This document shows positions 41,520 to 47,127 of a stretch of 47,127 nucleotides of DNA, in pieces; positions within the stretch are counted from its first letter, which is position 1, and the number at the start of each line of letters is the position of its first letter. The DNA comes from a virus. Where the stretch lies: IMG/VR virus record IMGVR_UViG_3300037502_002518, positions 69,712 through 116,838 of that record; one strand, 5' to 3'. The notes under the pieces are model-generated. The model searched no databases and was not told the DNA's origin. It worked only from the letters and a program-made list of their open reading frames with translations. The position numbers were made by a program, and so were the translations under genes.

Positions 41520-42530
41520 ATGAACTTAGCACAAGTAACGCAATTACAAGACGATAACATTTACGAATACTACGAGAATTACCTCAGTGGCTTCTCTGAG
41601 AATACAGCAAAGAACTATCGTGTAGACATTGAGCAGTTCTTCTCTCAAATGTTCAACAAAGAAGCAAAATATGTGTCTGTTAGTGACCTAGAGAGTCTTA
41701 AAAAGCTTGACATTGCCAGATATATTAACTTTATGGGCAGTAAATATGCTGTCACAAGTGTAAAAAGAAAATTAAACTCAATCAAGGGATTTGTTAATTA
41801 TATTGCTGGTGACTATGACAGTATAAACAAAAATATGTTTGAGAATGTTAAAACACCAAAGGCTACTGAGAAGCAAAATAGTTGGGACTCACTAGAGTGG
41901 GGAGAAGCTGTTGCTATTTGGACTTATGCTGAAGATAACTTTGGCAGTGAGATAGCAATGTTGTTCAAATTGGCTACTGTAACGTCTATTCGACTATCAG
42001 CTTTGTTAAACAGTACATGGTCTAAAAACTGGGGAATTAAGACTGAAAATGGCAATGAGATTCACTACATCGAGGTTTTTGACAAAGGGTCTGAAAACAA
42101 GAAGTCTGTATCAACAGAGTTTTACCAAGAGCTTAAATCTAAATTAAACAGACAAGATAAGCTTTTTCCAAATCTTTACCCAAACAAAGTTGGTAATATA
42201 CTCAAGGATTGTGTAGCTGGTGTTGGTATTGACCCTAAGCGTAATATCGTATTCCACAGCTTTAAAAAGGCTGGTGTCATGAGAGCTTTAGACCAGACAG
42301 GCAGTATGTACAAAGCTAAAGAGCAAGGGAATCACAAGAGTATTGTGACATCTGAGAAATATTACTTGAAGTACAAAGAGTGTCTAACAGACATGCCATC
42401 GTACAGTATGGACAAGGAATTGGACATGAAACAAAAATTTGAAGATTATAGCAAAGAGGAATTGCTTGATGCAATCGACAAGATGTCAGACTCAAGTAAG
42501 TTTGAGTTATTGCGGATTATACAGGGATAA
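41520..42530 (+). CDS. tyrosine-recombinase-fold protein with altered active site, probable MrpR-like repressor (336 aa)
   Basis: This is the only confident plus-strand gene. It has the two-domain recombinase layout: core-binding domain ~10-110 (SENTAKNYRVDIEQFF) and catalytic domain ~120-300. Arg158 (TSIRLSAL), Lys189 region (DKGSENK), His272 (GNHKSI) and Tyr281/282 (SEKYYLK) are visible, but the His-x-x-Arg motif is H246-S-F-K249, so the second catalytic Arg is Lys. SPbeta MrpR/YopR is a recombinase-fold repressor without recombinase activity; gene isolation, divergent promoters and nearby repeated palindromes fit that role. I start at 41520, 9 nt after AAAGGAG; an ATG at 41511 directly abuts the Shine-Dalgarno. 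A terminator follows. Confidence 0.85.
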   Translation: MNLAQVTQLQDDNIYEYYENYLSGFSENTAKNYRVDIEQFFSQMFNKEAKYVSVSDLESLKKLDIARYINFMGSKYAVTSVKRKLNSIKGFVNYIAGDYDSINKNMFENVKTPKATEKQNSWDSLEWGEAVAIWTYAEDNFGSEIAMLFKLATVTSIRLSALLNSTWSKNWGIKTENGNEIHYIEVFDKGSENKKSVSTEFYQELKSKLNRQDKLFPNLYPNKVGNILKDCVAGVGIDPKRNIVFHSFKKAGVMRALDQTGSMYKAKEQGNHKSIVTSEKYYLKYKECLTDMPSYSMDKELDMKQKFEDYSKEELLDAIDKMSDSSKFELLRIIQG

Positions 42531-42537
42531 ATTGACT

Positions 42538-42567
42538 GGACAGCATGTAGTTGCTGTCCTTTTTTGT
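42538..42567 (+). terminator. intrinsic terminator of the repressor-like gene
   Basis: GGACAGC-ATGTAGTT-GCTGTCC is followed by TTTTTTGTTTG, a clean plus-strand intrinsic terminator 7 bp after the stop codon. Confidence 0.92.
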
Positions 42568-42608
42568 TTGTTTAATTTTGACTGAAGCATTGGTGCGTAT
42601 GGGTTTGT

Positions 42609-42625
42609 AGCCATTTTATTTGGCT
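42609..42625. promoter_or_regulatory. stand-alone operator-like palindrome
   Basis: AGCCA-TTTTATT-TGGCT is the most symmetrical copy of the motif found in the promoters of recD2 and the zinc-ribbon gene. No good promoter coincides with it here. It sits between the repressor-like gene and the first 128-bp element. Confidence 0.6.
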
Positions 42626-42634
42626 TGCTTTTTC

Positions 42635-42762
42635 AAAATGTCCCCCAAACCGCCCCCCTTATAATAATAGTTTACAGTAACTCTTATATACTAGCTTTTA
42701 GTTAATAATATATATTATACTGTAAACTAATAATATAAGGTGGCGCCTCTCGGGGACATTTT
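42635..42762. repeat. 128-bp inverted-repeat element, copy A
   Basis: Two 45-bp arms in inverted orientation flank a 38-bp AT-rich core. Each arm reads AAAATGTCCCC, ~11 variable GC-rich bases, CCTTATA, a short AT stretch, then TAGTTTACAGTA. The arms agree strongly at both ends but not in the GC-rich middle. No reading frame is present. A second element of identical dimensions follows at 42807. Confidence 0.9.
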
Positions 42763-42806
42763 TAAAAACGTAACTTTTCGACCACCCCAGATTTTTGTGT
42801 TTTTTT

Positions 42807-42934
42807 AAAATGTCCCCAATAGCCCGTTCCTTATATTATTAGTTTACAGTAACTCTTATATACAAGTAATACTCTGAGTAATAATATACTACTGTAAACT
42901 TTTATTATAAGGGTGCGCGCCTCGGGAACATTTT
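42807..42934. repeat. 128-bp inverted-repeat element, copy B
   Basis: This repeats the architecture of copy A exactly: 45-bp arm, 38-bp core, 45-bp inverted arm. The first 12 core bases (ACTCTTATATAC) match copy A, while the rest of the core and the ~11-bp GC-rich arm middles differ. The start-to-start distance is 172 bp. The four arms together are a family with conserved ends and a conserved-length variable spacer. Confidence 0.9.
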
Positions 42935-43021
42935 AGAAAAGCAGACTTAAATACATGGACGTTAAACCCTTGATAGCTCTGGTTTAAGACTATATCTGGT
43001 GACTGTCAAAACCAATGTTTT

Positions 43022-43063
43022 ACAAAAAATGTAAAAGCGATGCCTATAAAATAAGCACCGCTT
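43022..43063 (-). terminator. intrinsic terminator of the replication-type gene
   Basis: On the minus strand AAGCGGTGC pairs with GCATCGCTT (one G-U) across an 11-nt loop and is followed by TTACATTTTTTG. It lies just after the stop codon at 43069. Confidence 0.82.
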
Positions 43064-43068
43064 CTTGT

Positions 43069-43902
43069 TTATTTTTCTAAGTCATAAAATCTTTTTGCAG
43101 GTTCTTTTCTCAAAGTCTTAAATCTATTTGTTGACCCTTTTCTGTCTGGAGATTTAATATTTTTGTAAGTTATATAACCTTTGTCTCTGAGTGTTCTAAT
43201 TATGTCACCTACAGTTGATTTTGTCATACCAAGGTCATCGACAAAATTTTGCTTTGGAATGTCTATTCCGTCTGGAAAGTGTAGCTGTTTCATCTCGATG
43301 TAGCCTAATGTGTAAACATGTCTTGCATCTAAGTTCTTGTCTGACATAAGTTTTATAAACATGTCCATCTCGATTGAGTGAGTATGAGAGAAGTTATAAT
43401 ACGTTCCAGTGTAATCTGCTGGGTCATCGTCTTTGAATCGGACGAATGATTTAACAGGTTTACGAATCTTGAATTGTTTCTTTAAGTCGATTTGGTCACG
43501 AATAATCTTGTCTAAATCGTAATACATGACAAAACCTGTTGTCTCGTTTTCTGGTTGTGTATCGATAGGGTGGTCACGTTCAGAAGTAATGTAACCAAGT
43601 TCTTGTAAGATACCTCCATTCTTTGTGTATGGAGTGAATTTACGAATGGATGATAAGACTTGAGACATGATAACCTTTTGTTCGTAATCATATACAGTCC
43701 GTTTACCGTACATAGCATTTCTGTACAGAATGTTGATGATGTGGTAGTAGACGTAAGAGTAAGCTCTGTACTGGAATGACTCGATTTGTTTAAAGTCCTC
43801 AAAAATTTCATTTGGAATCTGAGGGTTGATGTATCTTGGTGTGACTAGCCATTCCTTGAATTCTTTACCTCTTAGTTTTAATTCGTTGTTGTTTGTAGCC
43901 AT
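43069..43902 (-). CDS. winged-helix replication initiator-like protein (277 aa)
   Basis: A central/C-terminal winged-helix domain is visible near residues 220-260 (PKQNFVDDLGMTKSTVGDII, then RTLRDKGYITYKN). The N-terminal ~120 residues are helical with many Tyr, and a second DNA-binding-like region may exist there (QVLSSIRKFTPYTKNGGILQ). Size and layout resemble plasmid/phage Rep or DnaD-like proteins. The context is decisive: four perfect DnaA boxes lie 100-170 bp upstream of the start and the gene is first after a 3.2-kb non-coding region. GGGAG lies 11 nt before the ATG. The leader has palindromes that could bind Rep itself. Replication function is inferred. Confidence 0.75.
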   Translation of the reverse strand: MATNNNELKLRGKEFKEWLVTPRYINPQIPNEIFEDFKQIESFQYRAYSYVYYHIINILYRNAMYGKRTVYDYEQKVIMSQVLSSIRKFTPYTKNGGILQELGYITSERDHPIDTQPENETTGFVMYYDLDKIIRDQIDLKKQFKIRKPVKSFVRFKDDDPADYTGTYYNFSHTHSIEMDMFIKLMSDKNLDARHVYTLGYIEMKQLHFPDGIDIPKQNFVDDLGMTKSTVGDIIRTLRDKGYITYKNIKSPDRKGSTNRFKTLRKEPAKRFYDLEK

Positions 43903-43926
43903 AGTTTTTCTATCTCCCTTTTCTTT

Positions 43927-43975
43927 TGTGCAATATGCACAGTTATTATTTTTGCATATATAGCCTAGTTTGGCT
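43927..43975 (-). promoter_or_regulatory. control region of the replication-type gene
   Basis: Reading toward the gene: the dyad AGCC-AAACTA-GGCT (43962-43975) overlaps TATATA as a -10; then a perfect 15-bp palindrome TGTGCA-ATA-TGCACA (43927-43941) lies between promoter and ribosome-binding site. The first resembles the operator motif of other promoters here, the second is a candidate Rep autoregulatory site. No good -35 is visible. Confidence 0.5.
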
Positions 43976-44000
43976 TAGGTTATGATTGAATGGATTGTAG

Positions 44001-44069
44001 TTATCCACAGGTTATCCACAATGAGAAAACATTCTGGGAAATAATTTATCCACAGAAAAGTTATCCACA
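44001..44069 (+). other. candidate origin of replication with four DnaA boxes
   Basis: Four exact copies of TTATCCACA, the canonical DnaA box, occur at 44001-44009, 44012-44020, 44046-44054 and 44061-44069, all on the plus strand in two pairs. Such density is far beyond chance in this DNA. They lie immediately upstream of the Rep-like gene and next to the AT-rich TGGGAAATAAT motif, a standard plasmid/phage origin layout using host DnaA. Confidence 0.85.
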
Positions 44070-45420
44070 GGATAATGATATAGGCTAAATATGACGTTAA
44101 GTTAATTATATCTTAAAATGTACCCTTTGTCAATAAGTTTTGGGAAATAATTTGATAAAATTTGTGATGTAGGTGAGGCGATTCATATAGACTTTTATTG
44201 GGGCATTCATATGTATAGGGTAAAATGTACTAATGGGGAAAGTATAGGGATTTATTGGTTAACATGTAGATGTGATTTTTTGATATTTTATGTGTAATTA
44301 TAATGGTACAAAAGACCTAAAAAAGCTGTTTTCTAAAAGTATGTAGGTTTTGTGTGGATGAAGTTGTGTTTTTGGGTGCTATTTTTTATCTTAAATTTAA
44401 TGGGTTAGGAATATACTTTATTTTTATAGAATTGGGACATTTTAGGAGTGAAAATTTTTTATTCTAAATTGAATGATTTTGAGTGTATTTGACTGATTTT
44501 TGAGTTTTTACCCGTTTTCCAAAAGTAAGCATAAGAGTGTTGGACGTATGGTTTGTATTTTTAGACTTATGATGAATAGGTCTATTTTTTTGTCATTTTT
44601 TAGATGTGTTATATGTAGGCTTTAATTGCTTAACTTTGGAAAACAGATATGACTACCGATTTTATGAGTCATTTTTAATGCTGGGAATAGATTTTAATTG
44701 GGTGTAGGGACTACCGATTTTGTGGTAAAAATTTATGGGAAATAATGTGTTTTTTAGGTGGGTATGAGTGATGTGTATAGGTGTTCATTTGGGAAATGAA
44801 GTTTTGTACTTGGGAAATAATGTATTGATGTGTAAATGGAGTTGGTTATGTATGGGGAAATGAAGTTATTGTGATGAAAAGTAGGTGAATGTTATGAGAG
44901 TTAAAAATGGAGTGTAAATGGGTGTTAAAAATGATGTTAGGACTTTTGTAATGGTGGTAGTGATTGGGGTAGGTATTTGTTGGTTTAAAAGGGTGTGCAT
45001 TTTAGGTGGATTGATGATGGGTGAATGAAGGGTGTGTTGTGAGAAGCGATTTTAAGGGAATGAGATAAGGTTTTGTTGGTGATTGGTTGAGTGGGTTGAC
45101 GTTGGTTTGGATGATGGTTGAGATGATGTTGTTGGATGAGGTTGGTTTTGATGTGTGTACATATAGAGAATATATGAGTGAACGTGTGAATGAATGTGCA
45201 GATGTTATGGTTTTGTAACATGCGGTTAGGTTGAGGCAATGACTGGATGAGTTGGGTGATGGGTTGAATTTTGTTTAGATTGAATGATTGAATGGTTGAA
45301 TGGTTGATGGGTTGGAAAATGAGTTGGGAAGTGGTATGTAGTTTTGGTGTAGGTTTTTAGTGCTTAAAATTGGTTTGAAAATTGGTTATGAGTTTTGGTG
45401 TATATGTCACTAGGGGTTTT
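44070..45420 (+). other. 1.35-kb non-coding region with extreme G/T strand bias
   Basis: The plus strand is nearly free of C: 45001-45120 has about 49 G and 2 C. No reading frame has a plausible composition; the long minus-strand frame at 44985-45239 is His/Thr/Asn/Pro-rich, as biased DNA produces. Motifs recur: TGGGAAATAAT at 44035, 44141, 44736 and 44811, GGGAAATGAAGTT near 44791 and 44855, and GACTACCGATTTT at 44651 and 44709. I see no tRNA, promoter pair or inverted repeat strong enough to name. Confidence 0.8.
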
Positions 45421-45720
45421 GTGAAATGGCAGGAATTTCCAAAGTTGTAAAATATCCCCCACCTACGAACAACCATACGAACAGTTTATATATAATTGGC
45501 GTTATATATAACGAAGGGGAACACCAGTTTTTAAATGGAGTAAACTTCCATATTTACCATAGGTGAGGACATTTACCTATTTTTTGACAATTTTATAATC
45601 TGGGAAAATTTTTAAAATTATGGAAGATTTCTTCCAGTTCTAGACTGGGTGAAATATGGATATTTTTTGGGACTACTGGGACAAATTACCTATGGCACTT
45701 ACTTTTTGTAAGTTAGTTAT
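45421..45720. other. composition switch zone with palindromes
   Basis: In this ~300-bp stretch the G-rich plus strand turns C-rich. It has two ACGAAC repeats 12 bp apart (45465, 45477), TTATATATAA followed by the 14-bp palindrome CGTTATATATAACG (45500-45513), a TAGGT...ACCTA dyad near 45560 and GGAAGATTTCTTCC near 45622. It contains no gene. It is a candidate replication switch (terminus, origin unwinding site) or a meeting point of transcripts. Confidence 0.55.
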
Positions 45721-46010
45721 AAAAAGATAACTAACGTTATTAAAATTAATTTATTAAGTTTTTAACCTTAATCTAACTTTTTATAACCTTAATTTTAACT
45801 TAATACTAACTTAATTTAATCCTACAATCTAACTTTATTTTACTAACAATCTAACTTAATCCTATCACTTTTATAACTTTAATTCTCTTCCACTTTTAAC
45901 TTAATAAAGTTATTTTATTAAGTAATTTTAACTTAATAAATTTATTTAATTAAGTTCTTAATTATAATCATTCTAATCTAATAATCATTATAATCTAACC
46001 TATCACCTTC
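45721..46010. repeat. array of degenerate TAACTTAAT repeats
   Basis: At least five exact TAACTTAAT units occur (near 45796, 45807, 45849, 45896, 45928), with many variants such as CTAACTTT, AACCTTAAT and AATCTAAC, irregularly spaced. The plus strand is nearly G-free; 45841-45900 has none. No gene is present. Confidence 0.7.
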
Positions 46011-46520
46011 CATATACTACCATTTTATCCTTATGCATATTTATTCATTACATTGTATATCTATACACTTACTTCCTTTCATTTCCTTTCATTAATCTTC
46101 CATATTCTACCACCATACCTTCCATATTTTAGGTGATTATTCACTATGTCAAGTAATTTTACTTGATATTTGTAAGGCAAAATAAAGCCCGTAGAGACGT
46201 TTTAAGCTTTTCAGGTATATTTACATTCAAGACCACCTTAAAACAAAAAGCATACTTTTTTAAAAAAGTCAATACATTTATTTTTCTTTTTACTATTGAC
46301 AAGTTTATTGTTCGATGCTTTCCGAACGTTTTCACCGACCACGTTGAAATTGTTCGTGTTTTCATTTTACTTCCACTATCTACTATTTATTCCACTATCT
46401 GCCATTTATTACATTTACTTACATTACTAACACTTCCTACCATTTACCATTTACTTCCATTTAATTACCATTTAATTTCCATAAAACTTTCTATTGACTT
46501 TCATCATCATCTATGTTATT
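46011..46520. other. C/T/A-rich non-coding region with CCATTTA repeats
   Basis: The plus strand is pyrimidine-rich with recurring CCATTTA/CCATAT units, densest at 46405-46480. A more normal-looking patch at 46160-46370 contains a 16-bp palindrome ACTTTTTTAAAAAAGT (46254-46269) but no convincing gene; the frames on both strands there lack ribosome-binding sites and typical composition. Confidence 0.6.
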
Positions 46521-46557
46521 TACACGTGTGCGCACACGTGCGCATGCACATGCACGT
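46521..46557. repeat. 37-nt alternating purine-pyrimidine tract (potential Z-DNA)
   Basis: Every base from 46521 to 46557 alternates pyrimidine and purine. The tract is GC-rich in an AT-rich setting and contains the perfect 18-bp palindrome CACGTGTGCGCACACGTG (46523-46540) plus ACGTGC...GCACGT. This is a classic Z-DNA or cruciform-forming sequence. Confidence 0.85.
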
Positions 46558-46820
46558 TTTTTGCCATATAATGAAGAAAAAAAATATTTGCGATTTTTTA
46601 AAGTTTTTTTAAAAAAGTGGTTTAAACTATCTCTTTTCTGGTTATATACAAGTATAGCAAGTTACTAATAAGCAAGTTAAAACTTATTACAATAGTATTT
46701 TAAAAGTTTTTTAAACTTTTTTAAAAAAGGGGGTTTACAATAACATTGTTATCATGATATATTAAATGTGTCGAAAGCAAACGACGTTAAAAAATTCCCA
46801 GTAATTACCAAAAAAATAAA
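46558..46820. other. non-coding stretch with T6A6 palindromic blocks
   Basis: It contains GTTTTTTTAAAAAAGTGGTTTA (46603 on, quoted in part) and CTTTTTTAAAAAAGGGGGTTTA (46716 on, in part), two related blocks 113 bp apart, and the dyad CAATAAC-ATT-GTTATC near 46737. The last shares half-sites with the palindromes at the promoters to the right. No gene is seen. Confidence 0.5.
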
Positions 46821-46829
46821 TTGAAAAAA

Positions 46830-46863
46830 GTTATTGACAATAACTAATCTTTCGATTTATAAT
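46830..46863 (+). promoter_or_regulatory. plus-strand promoter P1 with -35 inside a palindrome
   Basis: TTGACA (46834-46839), 18 bp, TATAAT (46858-46863). The -35 box is the centre of the perfect 15-bp palindrome GTTATTGACAATAAC (46830-46844), so a dimeric repressor bound there would exclude polymerase. Confidence 0.88.
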
Positions 46864-46893
46864 AGGGACGTACCCAACAAGGGGACAAAAAAA

Positions 46894-46908
46894 TGGTAAA
46901 CATTACCA
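46894..46908. repeat. 15-bp palindrome between the tandem promoters
   Basis: TGGTAA-ACA-TTACCA lies between P1 and P2. It overlaps a six-codon frame (ATG...TAA) preceded by AAGGGG, which could be a leader peptide or coincidence. Confidence 0.5.
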
Positions 46909-46929
46909 ATTAAATAAAAGTGAAAAAAA

Positions 46930-46961
46930 TTGTTGACAACAACAAACCATTCATTTATAAT
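46930..46961 (+). promoter_or_regulatory. plus-strand promoter P2 with -35 inside a palindrome
   Basis: TTGACA (46933-46938), 17 bp, TATAAT (46956-46961). The -35 is centred in TTGTTGACAACAA (46930-46942), a variant of the P1 palindrome. P1 and P2 are 99 bp apart and share flanking GAAAAAA, so they look duplicated. Confidence 0.88.
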
Positions 46962-46969
46962 TGGTTTTG

Positions 46970-47127
46970 TAAGCAACACAGCAACACGATTTGCCAAGTT
47001 TTACCAAGTATTAAAACTTTACTTGAAGTGGTTGCCCACTTGAAAAAGTTTAGGAAGGCAGGAAAAATCTTCCATACAATCTTTAAAGATTGTTACTACA
47101 AACGCAAGCCACGACTCTTGTCAATGT
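46970..47127 (+). promoter_or_regulatory. structured leader downstream of the tandem promoters (gene beyond window)
   Basis: The transcript from P1/P2 would begin with AAGTTTTA-N8-TAAAACTT, AAGTGG-TTGC-CCACTT and a perfect 16-bp palindrome CAATCTTTAAAGATTG (47084-47099). No coding start is evident before the window ends. The leader may regulate the gene to the right by attenuation. Confidence 0.45.

Noticed and set aside
42635-42934. Protelomerase target or linear-plasmid telomere.
   Set aside because: Telomere-resolution sites are near-perfect palindromes without a 38-bp core, and the nearby recombinase-fold protein is of ordinary recombinase size with an altered active site, not of protelomerase type.
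42635-42934. MITE or insertion-sequence remnant.
   Set aside because: No target-site duplication flanks either copy, and the tandem arrangement with identical spacing argues for an intrinsic functional element.
44985-45239. 84-aa minus-strand reading frame.
   Set aside because: The His/Thr/Asn/Pro-rich composition is the direct result of the G/T-biased DNA; there is no ribosome-binding site.
46163-46612. 149-aa plus-strand reading frame and its 68-aa antisense frame.
   Set aside because: It runs through the Z-DNA tract and pyrimidine-rich repeats, gives a low-complexity protein, and has no start signal.
42531-47127. CRISPR array, suggested by repeated short words in the non-coding regions.
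   Set aside because: Repeats are short, degenerate and irregularly spaced, without unique spacers of constant length and without cas genes.

Overview
This window is a large AT-rich piece of a temperate tailed phage (or prophage) of a low-GC Gram-positive host, most likely a member of the Bacillales. All confident genes but one lie on the minus strand. Their order is a siphovirus virion module: small terminase candidate, large terminase, portal, protease/scaffold, capsid decoration, major capsid, head completion, major tail protein, tape measure, distal tail, Tal/endopeptidase, spike and fibres. Several details point to a distant relative of Bacillus phage SPbeta: a YonJ-like metallophosphoesterase beside a YonK-like small protein, a phage HU gene, a tyrosine recombinase inside the tail operon (as SPbeta yomM) just upstream of a giant tape measure gene, and a second recombinase-fold protein that looks like a repressor (as SPbeta MrpR/YopR). 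This relationship is inferred from remembered gene order and protein patterns, not from a database search.

Layout, read from right to left in the direction of most transcription. Positions 43903-47127 are non-coding. They hold four DnaA boxes beside a winged-helix replication-type gene (43069-43902), then about 1.3 kb of extremely G/T-rich DNA, a switch zone near 45.45-45.7 kb, and about 0.8 kb of the mirror-image C/A/T-rich composition with short repeats. Further right are a 37-nt alternating purine-pyrimidine tract and two tandem plus-strand promoters whose -35 boxes sit inside palindromes; their gene lies beyond the right edge. Positions 42531-43068 hold two tandem 128-bp elements, each a 45-bp inverted repeat around a 38-bp core. 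Positions 41300-42530 are a divergent switch: the plus-strand repressor-like recombinase gene faces a RecD2-type helicase gene. A palindromic motif (AGCCA-N7-TGGCT) recurs at several promoters and may be this regulator's operator.

Positions 36579-38902 carry a zinc-ribbon/HTH protein, HU and a PhoH-like ATPase. Positions 35461-36550 are an RNA region with a tRNA-Arg(UCU) interrupted by a 237-nt group I intron, a Trp-like tRNA with a CAA anticodon, two aberrant tRNA-like folds and other structured RNA. Positions 19787-35430 encode packaging, head and neck functions. Positions 15-19727 encode the tape measure, a distal tail protein that appears split into separate genes, the tail-tip/Tal protein, a PAAR-like spike, fibres with carbohydrate-binding-type modules, and at the left end a C-type-lectin-fold receptor-binding candidate. 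The last ~45 codons of that protein look like a diversity-generating retroelement variable region.

Genes are tightly packed with frequent ATGA/TAATG-type overlaps, good Shine-Dalgarno sequences and many TTG or GTG starts. Intrinsic terminators divide the late region into transcription units.
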